Positions 1 to 9,219 are shown, counted from the first letter of the stretch. The stretch is DNA of 64,000 nucleotides from Janthinobacterium agaricidamnosum NBRC 102515 = DSM 9628 (GCF_000723165.1 NZ_HG322949.1:1136025-1200024); one strand, 5' to 3'. Numbers and translations: made by a program. The notes: generated from the sequence alone by a model not told the origin.

Positions 1-403
1 GACCGGCATCGTGGCAGGCCCGATCTTCGACGGCGGCCGGGTGCAGGCGCAAACCGATGCCGCGGCGGCCCGGCGCGACCAGCTGGCCCATGCGTATGAA
101 GACACGGTGCGCGGCGCGTTTGCCGAAGCGGATAACGGCATCGGCGCGCTGGCCAGGTTGCGTGAACAGGCGCAGGAAAACGATGCGCGCCGCGCCACCG
201 CCGCCGACACGCTGCGCATCGCCCGCAACCGCTACCGCAACGGTTATGCCTCCTACCTGGAAGAGCTGGACGCCCAGCGCACCTTGTATAGCGCCGACGT
301 CGGCCGGCTGCAATTGAAGACGCGCATGCTGGTCGCGTCGGTCGACCTGTACCGCGCCATGGGCGGTGGCTGGGCCGCGCCGCCACCGATTCCCGCCCCC
401 TGA
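1..403 (+). CDS. RND efflux outer-membrane factor, NodT/OprM type (C-terminal fragment)
   Basis: The reading frame is open from the left edge, so the start lies outside the window. The 133 visible residues have the last part of an outer-membrane efflux channel: the FDGGRVQAQ stretch that begins the second repeat, a long Ala/Glu/Arg-rich helix, the RYRNGYASYLEELDAQR helix and a short Pro-rich tail after GGGW. By family, such proteins form the trimeric outer-membrane exit duct of RND or MFS tripartite pumps. No pump partner is visible downstream, because a strong terminator follows 26 bp after the stop. Its partners should lie to the left of the window. Confidence 0.85.
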   Translation, partial: TGIVAGPIFDGGRVQAQTDAAAARRDQLAHAYEDTVRGAFAEADNGIGALARLREQAQENDARRATAADTLRIARNRYRNGYASYLEELDAQRTLYSADVGRLQLKTRMLVASVDLYRAMGGGWAAPPPIPAP

Positions 404-428
404 TTTGCGGTTCCGTTTCTCCTCGTTT

Positions 429-451
429 GCCCGGCTTGCCGGGCTTTTTTT
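429..451 (+). terminator. Rho-independent terminator
   Basis: Perfect 6-bp stem GCCCGG/CCGGGC with a CTTG loop, followed by seven T. It ends the transcript of the efflux channel gene. Confidence 0.85.
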
Positions 452-569
452 GGTCAGGCCGCATGGGCGTTAATTGGAGATTAAGGATCTGGAGGTGTAA
501 TATCCCTGCCAGGAAAAAGCCTGGCTTGTGGCCGGCTACATCTTGTCATTGATATCAAGAGGTTAGTAA

Positions 570-1316
570 ATGGAAATTTTTGGCATAGGCGGCATAGGCA
601 TACATGTATTGGTCGCCTTGTTTTTTGCGATACATGCGATCCGCAACGGCCAGCCGATTTTCTGGCTGTTCGTGCTGTTTTCATTCCCGCTGCTGGGCAG
701 CCTGGTGTATCTGTTCGCGGTCTACCTGCCCGCTTCGAACTTGCGGCACGGCGCCGGCAAGGCCGTGTCGGTCGCCGTGAAAACGCTGGATCCGGGCCGT
801 GAATTGCGCGAAGCCCGCGCCGCCTTCGACTACACGCCGACCGCGCAGAACCAGATGCGCCTGGCCAGCGCCTTGCTGGAAAACGGCGCCGCCGAAGAAG
901 CGGCCGGCGTCTATGAAACGTGTTTGCAGGGCGTGTTTTCGTCCGACCTGGAAATCCGCTACAGCGCGGCGCGCGCGTGGCTGGAGTCGGGCAAGGGCGC
1001 CCATGCGTTGCCGCACGTGGAATTCATCCGCCGCAACGACGTGCATTTCCGGGCCGAGAAAGTATCGATCCTGATGGCGCGCGCGCTGGCCGGCGCAGGC
1101 CGCCAAACCGAGGCCAAGGCGGAATTCGACGATGGGCTGCAGCGTTTCGGCAGCTTCGAGTGCCGCGCCGAATATGCGATCTGGGCGGCCGGCAATGGCG
1201 AGCACGCATTGGCGGCGCAACTGCGCGCCGAGCTGGACCAGGCGATGCAGCGCTGGAGCCGCCACACCCGCGAGATGTACCAGCCCTTGCTGCGCCGCCT
1301 CAAGACCGCCGCCTGA
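570..1316 (+). CDS. Membrane-anchored TPR-like protein
   Basis: Hypothetical protein of 248 residues. The first 55 residues form two hydrophobic segments (about 8-25 and 28-52) separated by IRNGQP, like the short membrane anchor found before cytoplasmic domains in many bacterial proteins. Residues 75-240 are alpha-helical with TPR-like spacing (ALLENGAAEEAAGVYETCL, ARALAGAGRQTEAKAEFDDG). AAGAGG-type ribosome binding is provided by AAGAGG at 557-562, seven bases before the ATG. It is convergent with the next gene, the two stops being two bases apart. A scaffold role is inferred from TPR structure only; no enzyme motif is visible. Confidence 0.7.
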   Translation: MEIFGIGGIGIHVLVALFFAIHAIRNGQPIFWLFVLFSFPLLGSLVYLFAVYLPASNLRHGAGKAVSVAVKTLDPGRELREARAAFDYTPTAQNQMRLASALLENGAAEEAAGVYETCLQGVFSSDLEIRYSAARAWLESGKGAHALPHVEFIRRNDVHFRAEKVSILMARALAGAGRQTEAKAEFDDGLQRFGSFECRAEYAIWAAGNGEHALAAQLRAELDQAMQRWSRHTREMYQPLLRRLKTAA

Positions 1317-1317
1317 A

Positions 1318-2250
1318 TCAAAAGCCGTGCCTGATGTTGTTTTCGCCTTCGACCAGCTGGTATTGTTTGCCGTCGTAGGCGTAGCGCGCCCATTGATTGA
1401 TTTTGGTGACGACGCGCCCGGCCTTCTTGGTGCTCGGCTCCGGTGCATTCTCTTCCTGCTCAGGGGCGTTGGCTTCCTTGGCCGCTGCGCTCTGTTCCTG
1501 CTGCGCCGCGTCAGTTTCCTGGGCGAGCTCCGATTTGCCTGAAATAAGCATCATCACATCGTCGTAGGGGCCTGGCTTTTGAGGGGCGACAAAGTGGTAG
1601 TCGCCGGTCACATTCCAGCATTTATTGGCGTCCGGGTGGTCTTCAGGGTCACAAGCCACATCGTTATCCGCATGTATGGCGAATCCAGCTACCTTCCGCA
1701 CTTTCTGGTCGCTCAAATCGTACAGCACCGTGCTCGTGCTGACGTTGCCATAGTAGACCAGGCTGTTGATGATTTCCATGCCAGGCTTGTCGGCGCCGAG
1801 CTTGATCCACTTGACGTCGCCGACGTAGCCGCTGTTGCCGATGGCGCCTTCTTCATGGCGCTTCAAGACTTGCCATTGATCGCCGTCCTGTTTCATGAAA
1901 AAGACGTTTAACAAGCCTGGCGTGTCATGAATCGCCGTGGATTGGCCGTCGGCGCCGGCCGGCTGCGCGTTCACCACCAGTACCGTGACGCCATCCGGCA
2001 ACACCGTATGGGCGATCGCCTGCAGCAAATACCGGCCGCGCTTGTTGTGCTTGTCCGGGTTGTTCCAGGTGGTCAGCGCATCTTTGCTGGCGGGGCGGTA
2101 ATTCTTGCCAAAGATGGCGACCATCAATACGCCCTCGTCTATTTCGCTGGCCAGCGGCGCCGGTTTGCCCGAGCAGGCGGCCAGGGTGGCGGCCAGCAGC
2201 AGGAGCAGGGATGTTTTGAATAAGGTTGTGGTGATGCGCATAATTGTCAT
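1318..2250 (-). CDS. Putative lipoprotein of unknown function
   Basis: 310 residues. A lipoprotein signal is clear: a basic/hydrophobic start and the lipobox LAAC with the modified cysteine at residue 26, followed by SGK, so it should be a lipid-anchored periplasmic protein. The mature part has no family I recognise. A low-complexity stretch rich in Ala, Glu and Gln (about residues 235-275) precedes a C-terminal motif YDGKQYQLVEGEN. No clear Shine-Dalgarno sequence precedes either the first ATG (2250) or the alternative ATG at 2241. The fragment at 2344-2556 is a decayed copy of its 3' end. Confidence 0.7.
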   Translation of the reverse strand: MTIMRITTTLFKTSLLLLLAATLAACSGKPAPLASEIDEGVLMVAIFGKNYRPASKDALTTWNNPDKHNKRGRYLLQAIAHTVLPDGVTVLVVNAQPAGADGQSTAIHDTPGLLNVFFMKQDGDQWQVLKRHEEGAIGNSGYVGDVKWIKLGADKPGMEIINSLVYYGNVSTSTVLYDLSDQKVRKVAGFAIHADNDVACDPEDHPDANKCWNVTGDYHFVAPQKPGPYDDVMMLISGKSELAQETDAAQQEQSAAAKEANAPEQEENAPEPSTKKAGRVVTKINQWARYAYDGKQYQLVEGENNIRHGF

Positions 2251-2343
2251 TAAATAAAATAATGGCGCATTATGTCATGCCGTATTTGCTGGCGGGCCGG
2301 CTATTTGTCTCAAATTGATAGCAAGATCAGGGACGCTCGCCGG

Positions 2344-2556
2344 TCACACGCCCGGCACGATGTTTTCGCCTTCGACCAGCCGCTATTGCTTGCCGTCGTA
2401 GGCGCAGCGCGCCTGCCCCTTGAGCTTGCTGGTGTCGCGTGCGATGTCGTCGGCGTCCGGCTGCGGTGGGCTGTTTTCGCTGGCGACCGACGATTCGCCG
2501 CTGACTACCAGCAGCAGGTCGTCATACGATGCCGCCGGCCAGTTCCAGCAAGGGCT
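2344..2556 (-). pseudogene. Decayed 3' copy of the adjacent lipoprotein gene
   Basis: Read on the minus strand this stretch gives CWNWPAASYDDLLLVVSGES and later CAYDGKQ, stop, RLVEGEN. The neighbouring lipoprotein has CWNVTGDYH, YDDVMMLISGKSE and YAYDGKQYQLVEGEN in the same order. The Tyr codon after DGKQ has become TAG (2383-2385), and the part between CWN and YDD is shortened. No start or signal peptide remains. This is the remnant of a tandem duplication of the 310-residue lipoprotein gene, in the same orientation and immediately upstream of it. Confidence 0.75.
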
Positions 2557-2602
2557 CGCCACTCAAGTCGAACGGCGCCAGCTGGCTGATTTAGGGCCGG
2601 TT

Positions 2603-5600
2603 TTACTTGTCCAGCACCACCCTGGCGCCGTCATTACGCCGCAGCTGCTTCCTGAAGCGTCCCAGCCAGTGCTCCAGGTCGTCGATATAGGTGAACACGG
2701 CCGGCACCACCAGCAAGCTGAGCAAGGTGGACGTGATCAGGCCGCCGATCACGGTGATCGCCATCGGCGAACGGAAACTCGGGTCGGCGCCCCAGCCCAG
2801 CGCCAGCGGCATCATGCCGGCGCCCATCGCGATGGTGGTCATCAAAATAGGCCGGCTGCGCTTGTGGCAGGCGTCGACCAGCGCGTCGACGCGGTTCATG
2901 CCGGCCTGGCGCGCCAGGATCGCATAATCGACCAGCAGGATCGAGTTCTTGGTGACGATCCCCATCAGCATGATCAGTCCGATCATCGACGGCATCGACA
3001 GCGCGCGGCCGGTCAGCAGCAGCGCCACGAAGGCGCCGCCGATCGACAGCGGCAGCGCGGCCAGGATGGTGATCGGCTGCATGAAGTCCTTGAACAGCAG
3101 CACCAGCACGCAAAAGATGCACAGCACGCCGATCAGCATCGCCAGGCCGAAGCTGGCGAACAGCGACGCCATTTCCTGGGCGTCGCCCAGCTCGGCGATA
3201 TGCACCGACGGCGGCAGGTTTTTCATCGACGGCAGCGCGCGCGCCTCCTTGTTCAATTCGCCCAGCGAGCGCTGGCCCAGCTCCACGTCCAGCGTCACGT
3301 TGCGGCTGCGGTTGAGCCGGTCGATCTGCGCCGGGCCGCTTTCCATGCTGATGCCGGCCACGTTGGCCAGCCGCACCGGGCCATTCTTGCCGGGCACGGT
3401 CAGGCGCGAAATCGCGTCCAGGTCGGCCCGCACCGCATCCGGCAGCTTGACCCGGATCGGCACCTGGCGTTCCGACAGGTTCATCTTGGTCAGGTCGGTG
3501 TCGTAGTCGCCGGCGGTGGCCACGCGCACCGTTTCGCCGATCGCCGTGGCGGTCACGCCGAGGTCGGCGGCGCGCGCGAAGTCGGGCCGCACGATGATTT
3601 CCGGGCGCACCAGCGAGGCGCTGGAACTGACGTTGCCGATGCCTTTCAGGCCGCGCAGTTCGCGCTCCACTTTTTGCGCCGCGCCGGTCAGCGCGACCGG
3701 GTCTTCGCTGCGCAAGACCAGCTGCATCTTGACGCCGGTGTCGGGCGGGCCGACGGTGAAGCGGGCGCCGGGGATGCCGTCGAGCTGATGCCGCAGCTGC
3801 GCTTCCAGGCCGGCCATCGATTCCTTGCGCTTGGTACGGTGCAGCGTGGTCAGCGTCAGCACCGCGCGGCGCGCCTCGGCCGCCGCGCCGGGCGCGAACG
3901 CGTCGCCGGCCGAGCCGCCGCCGATCGAACTGAACACGCCGGTGATGCCAGGCACCCGCAGCGCCGCCGCGCGCGCCTGCGCCGCGACCACGCGGGTTTC
4001 GGCCAGCGTCGAGCCGGGCGGCAGTTCCAGGTTGATCTGGGTCTGGCCGCGGTCGGCGGCCGGCACGAAGCCTGTCGGCAGCAGCGGCACCAGCATGATC
4101 GAGCCGGCGAAGAACAGGCCGGAAGCGATCGCGGTGACCAGCCGGTGGTGCAGGCACCAGCGCATCACGTTCAAGTAGCGCCGCATCAGCCAGCCGTCTT
4201 TTTCTTCCTTGTGCTTCAGCGGTTTCAGCAGGTAGGCGGCCATCATCGGCGTCAGCAGCCGCGCCACCACCAGCGAGGCCAGCACCGCCAGCACGGCGGT
4301 CCAGCCGAACTGCTTGAAGAACAGGCCGGGAATGCCGCCCATGAAGGCGGTCGGCAGGAACACCGCGACCAGCGCGAAGGTGGTGGCGATCACCGCCATG
4401 CCGATTTCATCGGCCGCTTCCATCGCCGCCTGCATCGGCGTCTTGCCCATGCGCAGATGGCGCGAAATGTTTTCGATCTCGACGATGGCGTCGTCGACCA
4501 GCACCCCGACCACCAGCGCCAGCGACAGCAGCGTGACGGTGTTGAGGGTGTAGCCGAACCAGTAGATGCCGAGGAAGGCCGGCATCACCGACAGCGGCAG
4601 CGCGGCGGCGGCCACCAGCGTGGCGCGCCAGTCGCGCAAGAACCACCACACCACCAGCACCGCCAGCAGCGCGCCTTCGTACAGCAGTTCCATCGAGCCT
4701 TCGAAGTTTTCCTCGACCGGGGAGGCATTGTCGATGGCTTGCTGCAGCACGATGTTGGGATGGTCTTTCCGCAGTTCGGCGACCGCCGCGCGCACGCCCG
4801 CGGCCACCGCGACTTCGCTGGCGCCCTTGGTGCGGAACACGTCGAAGGCGACCACCGTCTTGCCGTCCTGCTGCGCGATCGAGCGCGGTTCGGACACCGT
4901 GTCGCTGACCCTGGCGACCTGGTCGAGCCGGATGTGGCGCCCGTCCGGCAGCGGAATGTCGATGCGCGACAGTTCAGCGGCGCTCTGCACGGTGGCGATG
5001 GTGCGCACCGACTGTTCGGCGCCGCTGACGTCGCCGCGTCCGCCCGGCGCTTCCCTTTGCACCAGCCGCAGCTGGCGCGACACGTCCAGCGCCGACACTT
5101 TCAGCGCCGCCATGCGTTGGTCGTCGAGTTCGACGCGGATTTCGCGGAACACGCCGCCGACCCGGTTCACCGCGCCGACGCCGGGCACCGCCAGCAGCCG
5201 CTTGGCGACGGTATTGTCGACGAACCAGCTCAAGTCTTGCGGGTCGAGCGGATTGTCGACGCCGTCGCGGGCGGTGGCGCTGAAGGTCAGCACCACCCGG
5301 CCGGCGGTGGAGATCTTGGTCACGGCCGGGTCGCGCAGCTCGGCCGGCATGTCGGCCTTGACCCGCGCCACCGCGTCGCGCACGTCGTTGACGGCTTCGG
5401 CGATCTGCTTTTCGAGGATGAATTCGACCGTCACGACGACCGTGCCGTCGAGCACCTTGGTATAGATATTCTTGACGCCTTGCAGCGTCGCGACCGAGTC
5501 TTCGATCTTGCGCGCCACCTCGGTTTCCAGCTGGGCCGGCGCGGCGCCGGGCAGCACCGCGCTGACGGTGACGATCGGCAGTTCGATGTCGGGAAAATCC

Positions 5601-5704
5601 TGCACCGGGTTGGCGCGGTAGGCCAGCAGCCCGGCCAGCGTCAGCAACGCGAACAGCATGATGGCCGGGATCGGATTCTTGATCGATAAGGAAGAAAAAT
5701 TCAT
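2603..5704 (-). CDS. RND multidrug efflux permease (HAE1/AcrB-like)
   Basis: Inner-membrane proton-driven pump subunit of 1033 residues, normal length for AcrB/MexB relatives. The N-terminus MNFSSLSIKNPIPAIMLFALL is the usual first transmembrane helix, followed by the periplasmic porter domain (QDFPDIELPIVTV). The TM4 proton-relay pair is present in VVGVLVDDAIVEIEN, and TM10-12 end in the typical LLVVPAVFTYIDD. The same frame stays open far upstream through the adaptor gene, but the start at 5704 overlaps the adaptor stop by ATGA and begins exactly at the family's usual N-terminus. It is the last gene of the tetR-OMF-adaptor-permease operon. Substrate cannot be deduced. Confidence 0.93.
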   Translation of the reverse strand: MNFSSLSIKNPIPAIMLFALLTLAGLLAYRANPVQDFPDIELPIVTVSAVLPGAAPAQLETEVARKIEDSVATLQGVKNIYTKVLDGTVVVTVEFILEKQIAEAVNDVRDAVARVKADMPAELRDPAVTKISTAGRVVLTFSATARDGVDNPLDPQDLSWFVDNTVAKRLLAVPGVGAVNRVGGVFREIRVELDDQRMAALKVSALDVSRQLRLVQREAPGGRGDVSGAEQSVRTIATVQSAAELSRIDIPLPDGRHIRLDQVARVSDTVSEPRSIAQQDGKTVVAFDVFRTKGASEVAVAAGVRAAVAELRKDHPNIVLQQAIDNASPVEENFEGSMELLYEGALLAVLVVWWFLRDWRATLVAAAALPLSVMPAFLGIYWFGYTLNTVTLLSLALVVGVLVDDAIVEIENISRHLRMGKTPMQAAMEAADEIGMAVIATTFALVAVFLPTAFMGGIPGLFFKQFGWTAVLAVLASLVVARLLTPMMAAYLLKPLKHKEEKDGWLMRRYLNVMRWCLHHRLVTAIASGLFFAGSIMLVPLLPTGFVPAADRGQTQINLELPPGSTLAETRVVAAQARAAALRVPGITGVFSSIGGGSAGDAFAPGAAAEARRAVLTLTTLHRTKRKESMAGLEAQLRHQLDGIPGARFTVGPPDTGVKMQLVLRSEDPVALTGAAQKVERELRGLKGIGNVSSSASLVRPEIIVRPDFARAADLGVTATAIGETVRVATAGDYDTDLTKMNLSERQVPIRVKLPDAVRADLDAISRLTVPGKNGPVRLANVAGISMESGPAQIDRLNRSRNVTLDVELGQRSLGELNKEARALPSMKNLPPSVHIAELGDAQEMASLFASFGLAMLIGVLCIFCVLVLLFKDFMQPITILAALPLSIGGAFVALLLTGRALSMPSMIGLIMLMGIVTKNSILLVDYAILARQAGMNRVDALVDACHKRSRPILMTTIAMGAGMMPLALGWGADPSFRSPMAITVIGGLITSTLLSLLVVPAVFTYIDDLEHWLGRFRKQLRRNDGARVVLDK

Positions 5705-6849
5705 GGCCGTTCCTTGTTTGGCGCGGCTGCCGCTGCCACATTGCGCACCAGGTCGCCGTCGTTCAGGAAGCCGGCGCCGCTGACGACGATGCTGGTATCG
5801 GGCGTGATGCCGCCGAGGATTTCGATGCGGCCGGCCAGCCGGCGGCCCGGCTGCACCTTGATCTGGCTGACGCGCTGGTCTGGATTGAGGCGGAACACGT
5901 AGCTGAAGCCGTCGCGTATCGCGATCGCCTGCTGCGGCACGGTGATCGCGTCGGAAGCGCCCAGTTCGAACTGGCCGCTGGCGTACATGCCGGCCTTGAA
6001 CGGCGCTTCCTTGCCGGTGGCGGCCGGCAAGTCGACGTACACCAGCGCTGAGCGGGTTTGCGGATCGACGGTCGGTGCGATCATGCGCACCTTGCCGTTC
6101 AGCACGCTGCCGTTGGCGGCCGTCACTTGCGCGCTGGTGCCGGGTTTCAGGTTCAGCAATTCGGCGGCGGTGACTTCGGCGCGCCATTCGAGGCGCCCCT
6201 GGCGTATCATGCGGAACAATTCGGTGCCGGCGCCGACCACCGACCCGACGGTGGCGCTGCGCGATGAAATCACGCCGCTGTCCGGCGCCACCACCTGGGT
6301 ATATTTCAGGCGCAGCTGCTGGCTGGCCAGTGACGCCCTGGCCGACGCGATGCGCGCGTTGGCGGTCTGTTCGGCGGTCAGGTACTGGCTGATTTGCTGG
6401 GCGCTCAGCGCGCCGCTGCTTTGCAGCGTGCGCGCGCGGGCCGCGTCGGCCACCGCCTCGGCGGCATTCGCCTCGGCTTCCATCACGGCGGCGCGGGCTT
6501 GCGCCAGGTCGGCGTTGACCGTGTCGCTGGAAAACAGCGCCAGCACTTGGCCGCTCCGCACCATGTCGCCGACGTTGACCTTGACGTCGGTCAGGCGCAA
6601 GCCGTTCGATTCGCTGCCGATCACGGCTTCCTGCCACGCGCTGACGTTGCCGTTGGCGCTCAATTTGATCGGCAGCCGCGCCGAGGAAGGCTTGGCGGTG
6701 GTCACGGTCAGCGCCGCTTTCTGTACGCCGGCCTTGCCTTTGTCGTCGGCGGCGCTGGAGGCCGGCGCATACGCGCCAAAGCCGATGACGGCCAGGCTGG
6801 AGACGGCGGCCAGCGCCAGGGCGATCGGTTTGATGGTCAGTTTTTTCAT
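5701..6849 (-). CDS. RND efflux periplasmic adaptor (MexA/AcrA family)
   Basis: 382 residues; membrane-fusion protein that joins the permease to the outer-membrane channel. The N-terminus has a hydrophobic signal/anchor (about residues 8-32) but no lipobox cysteine. A lipoyl-like half motif (VKVNVGDMVRSGQVLALF), a coiled-coil hairpin rich in Ala/Glu/Arg (about 115-180), the second lipoyl half (KYTQVVAPDSGVISSR) and a beta-barrel domain follow in order. It overlaps the permease by four bases and lies 33 bp after the outer-membrane factor, so translation is probably coupled. Confidence 0.92.
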   Translation of the reverse strand: MKKLTIKPIALALAAVSSLAVIGFGAYAPASSAADDKGKAGVQKAALTVTTAKPSSARLPIKLSANGNVSAWQEAVIGSESNGLRLTDVKVNVGDMVRSGQVLALFSSDTVNADLAQARAAVMEAEANAAEAVADAARARTLQSSGALSAQQISQYLTAEQTANARIASARASLASQQLRLKYTQVVAPDSGVISSRSATVGSVVGAGTELFRMIRQGRLEWRAEVTAAELLNLKPGTSAQVTAANGSVLNGKVRMIAPTVDPQTRSALVYVDLPAATGKEAPFKAGMYASGQFELGASDAITVPQQAIAIRDGFSYVFRLNPDQRVSQIKVQPGRRLAGRIEILGGITPDTSIVVSGAGFLNDGDLVRNVAAAAAPNKERP

Positions 6850-6882
6850 GATGGACTCCGCTGAGGGTTCGCTATCGGATGG

Positions 6883-8298
6883 TCAGGGGGCGCTGCCGCT
6901 GCCGGACGCGGCGCCTGCCGCGGGCGCGCTCCAGCCGCCGCCGGCGGCGCGGTACAGCGCGATCCAGGCGGCGCTGCGTTGCTGCTCCAGGTTGACCACG
7001 GTGTTTTCGGCCGCCAGCCGGCTGCGCCGCGCATCTTCCAGTTCCAGCAGGCTGGCCAGGCCGTTCTTGTAGCGGTCTTCGGTCGCGCTGAACGACGCGC
7101 GGTAGCCGGCCAGCGCGGTTTGCGCATCGCCGCCGCGTTCCCCGGTGCTGTGCAGGTCGACCAGCGCCTGTTCCACTTCGCGCACCGCCTGGCGCACCTT
7201 GGCGCGGTAGGCGAGCACGGCTTCGTCGTAGCGCGCGGCGGCCGCGTCGACATTGGCGCGGCGCCGGCCGGCGTCGAATACCGGCAGGCTGACCGACAGC
7301 GGGCCGATGGTCCAGGTGTCGGCGCTGGTATTGACGCCATCGCTGCGGAAGTTGGCCGCGCCGACCGAGCCGGACAAAGTCAGGCGCGGGTAGCGTTGGG
7401 CTTGCGCATTGCCGACTTCGGCACTGGCGGCCGCCACTTCACGTTCGGCGCTGAACACGTCGGGCCGCTGGGCCAGCACTTGCGCCGGCAGGCTGGCGAT
7501 GGCCAGTCCCGCCGGCGCCACCGCCGCATGGGCCGCCAGTTTCCGGCGCAGTTCGGTTTCCGGCACGGCGCTCAGTTCGACCAGGCCCTTGATGCCGCGC
7601 TCGCACGCGGCGCGCTGGTCGATGGCGCGGCTATTGCCCTCGGCGGCGCTGGCGCGCGCCAGCGCGGCGTTGGCCGGCGACTGGAAGCCGGCCTTGGCGG
7701 TCATCTCGGTCAGGCGCGCGGTATCGGCCCGCGACGCCGCATCCTGCAGCGACACGGCCAGCAATTGCTGGCAGGCGCGCAGGCTGTAATACTGGTTCGC
7801 CACTTCGGCCGCGACCGACACGCGCGCATCGTGCCAGCCGGCTTGCGCGCTGTCGAGCCGGGCCTGGGCCGCATCGCGGGTGGCGCGGTTGGCGCCGAAC
7901 ACGTCGATTTCCCACGACGCCTGCAACGCCGCCTGCGAGGTGGTGCCCAGCGGCTGCAGCGATTGCTGGCTCATGCGGTTGACGCTGGCGCTGGCGTCCA
8001 GCGACGGCAGCAGCGCCGCGCCGCCGGCGACCCGGTCGGCGCGCGATTGCACGATGCGGGTGCGCGCGCTGGCGATGCCGGGACTGACTTGCTGCGCGGC
8101 GCCGATCAGCTCGACCAGCAGCGCATCGCCCTGGCCTTGCCACCAGCTTTGCAAGTCGCCCAGCTTGCCGTTGTGCGGCAGCGGCGCCTGCCATCCGGCC
8201 GGCGCCGGCGCCGTCACCTGCGGCGCCGGCCCCCGCAGCGCGCAGGCGCTGAGCGCCAGCGCCGCGCATACGGCCAAGGCAGGTCCCTGTGTCTTCAT
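6883..8298 (-). CDS. RND efflux outer-membrane lipoprotein (NodT/OprM family)
   Basis: 471 residues. Signal peptide with a lipobox LSAC (mature Cys about residue 20), then two structural repeats of the outer-membrane efflux fold; the second contains PVFDAGRRRANVDAA and the end GGGWSAP resembles the fragment at the left edge of the window. The frame is open upstream, but ATG at 8298 has a good AAGGAAAA ribosome site and starts a textbook lipoprotein signal; it overlaps the tetR stop by ATGA. Together with the adaptor and permease it completes a tripartite pump encoded in one operon. Confidence 0.92.
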   Translation of the reverse strand: MKTQGPALAVCAALALSACALRGPAPQVTAPAPAGWQAPLPHNGKLGDLQSWWQGQGDALLVELIGAAQQVSPGIASARTRIVQSRADRVAGGAALLPSLDASASVNRMSQQSLQPLGTTSQAALQASWEIDVFGANRATRDAAQARLDSAQAGWHDARVSVAAEVANQYYSLRACQQLLAVSLQDAASRADTARLTEMTAKAGFQSPANAALARASAAEGNSRAIDQRAACERGIKGLVELSAVPETELRRKLAAHAAVAPAGLAIASLPAQVLAQRPDVFSAEREVAAASAEVGNAQAQRYPRLTLSGSVGAANFRSDGVNTSADTWTIGPLSVSLPVFDAGRRRANVDAAAARYDEAVLAYRAKVRQAVREVEQALVDLHSTGERGGDAQTALAGYRASFSATEDRYKNGLASLLELEDARRSRLAAENTVVNLEQQRSAAWIALYRAAGGGWSAPAAGAASGSGSAP

Positions 8299-8987
8299 GC
8301 TGTTTTCCTTTGCAGTCGGTTTTTTTCCACCGCGATGATCGCCTCGGCGTAGTCCACCAGGCTGGCCGCCCATCGTTCGACGGCTTGCGGCGTGGCCAGC
8401 AATTGCGGCCGTATCGATTCGACCACGTCGCGCGTGGCCATCGCTTTCCATCCCATGCCGACGATGGCGAACGCCAGCCGGTGCATATCGTCGTTCGGCG
8501 GGCTGATACCGACGTGGCGGCTGACCATGTCGACCAGCGCCAGGTGCACCGGCTTGATGCCGCGCTGGATCTCGTTTTGCCACAGGCCGGTCGGTTCCAG
8601 CAATTCGCGCAGCCACAGGCGCACGCGCAGCTGGGTCAGGTCGCCCTGGTGCATATAAAACACCACTTTTCCGAAAAAAATATGCAGCGCCTCGCGCAGC
8701 GGCAAATCCGGCTGGGCCAGGGCGGCGATGGCCTGTTGCGGATTGTTCGACTGGTGCTTGAAACAGCTGCGGTACAAGCCTGCCTTGTCGCCGAAGTAGT
8801 AGCTGATCGCCGCCACGTTGGTGCCGGCGGATAGCGCGATTTCGCGGGTCGACGTCTTGGCATAGCCTTGCTCGCCGAACAGGCGGATTGCGCTCAGCAG
8901 CAAGCGTTCGCGCGACTGTTCGCCGTCCGAACGGGGTTTGCGGCTGTCTTCGGTCCGTTCCGGTTTTGGGGGGGCTTTTTCTGTCAT
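8295..8987 (-). CDS. TetR family regulator (CecR/DUF1956-like)
   Basis: 230 residues. The N-terminal helix-turn-helix is typical: RERLLLSAIRLFGEQGYAKT, then TSTREIALSAGTNVAAISYYFGDKAGLYR. The C-terminal ligand domain, with VRLWLREL and the ending around residue 220, resembles the DUF1956 group that contains E. coli CecR (YbiH), itself a regulator of efflux genes. It is the first gene of the efflux operon, so it most likely represses its own operon through the inverted repeat 12 bp upstream of its start. The ligand is unknown. Confidence 0.88.
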   Translation of the reverse strand: MTEKAPPKPERTEDSRKPRSDGEQSRERLLLSAIRLFGEQGYAKTSTREIALSAGTNVAAISYYFGDKAGLYRSCFKHQSNNPQQAIAALAQPDLPLREALHIFFGKVVFYMHQGDLTQLRVRLWLRELLEPTGLWQNEIQRGIKPVHLALVDMVSRHVGISPPNDDMHRLAFAIVGMGWKAMATRDVVESIRPQLLATPQAVERWAASLVDYAEAIIAVEKNRLQRKTA

Positions 8988-8998
8988 GCAAGCATTTA

Positions 8999-9052
8999 AT
9001 CATATATTTCAAACGATTGATATAAGTAAATCAGCCGTTTGATTTATATGAT
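8999..9052. promoter_or_regulatory. TetR operator of the efflux operon (long inverted repeat)
   Basis: Two 23-base arms (8999-9021 and 9030-9052) are inverted copies matching at 19 of 23 positions, separated by eight bases. Each arm carries ATCATATA, then TCAAACG, then GAT. The left arm ends about 12 bp before the tetR ATG, so bound repressor would cover the promoter or ribosome-binding region. Each arm is long enough to be one full dimer site. Confidence 0.75.
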
Positions 9053-9146
9053 GGACGAGCGTTATCCGCGATGCTGCAGCGCACGCGGGACGGCCCGAAG
9101 CTGGCGATCGATGAGGGAGAGGGCGGGGCGGGGGAGTGTTACGGGC

Positions 9147-9213
9147 AAAAAAATGCCCGCTGACCTTGCGGTGCGGGCTGAATCCAAAGTTCAGAGAACG
9201 GTTTGGAGGAGAC
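9147..9213 (-). ncRNA. Putative small RNA with a CUCCUCC motif
   Basis: No convincing ORF lies here. A sigma-70-like promoter (9220-9248, minus strand) points into a stretch of about 67 bases ending in a clear Rho-independent terminator: stem GCCCGC/GCGGGC (9155-9160 with 9173-9178) followed on the minus strand by seven T (9147-9153). Near the predicted 5' end the RNA would contain GUCUCCUCC, complementary to Shine-Dalgarno sequences. That fits a base-pairing regulatory RNA. An alternative is that the terminator merely ends the kinase transcript, whose stop is about 180 bp upstream. I cannot assign it to a named family. Confidence 0.45.
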
Positions 9214-9219
9214 AGGGCT

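Noticed and set aside
2420..5689. 1089-residue plus-strand frame opposite the RND permease
   Set aside because: Antisense to a clearly homologous gene; composition is Gln/His/Arg-rich as expected of a high-GC shadow frame, with no ribosome site.
2603..6637. Continuous 1344-residue frame suggesting an adaptor-permease fusion
   Set aside because: The extra upstream part is in the wrong frame for the adaptor and the permease begins cleanly at 5704 with an ATGA overlap.
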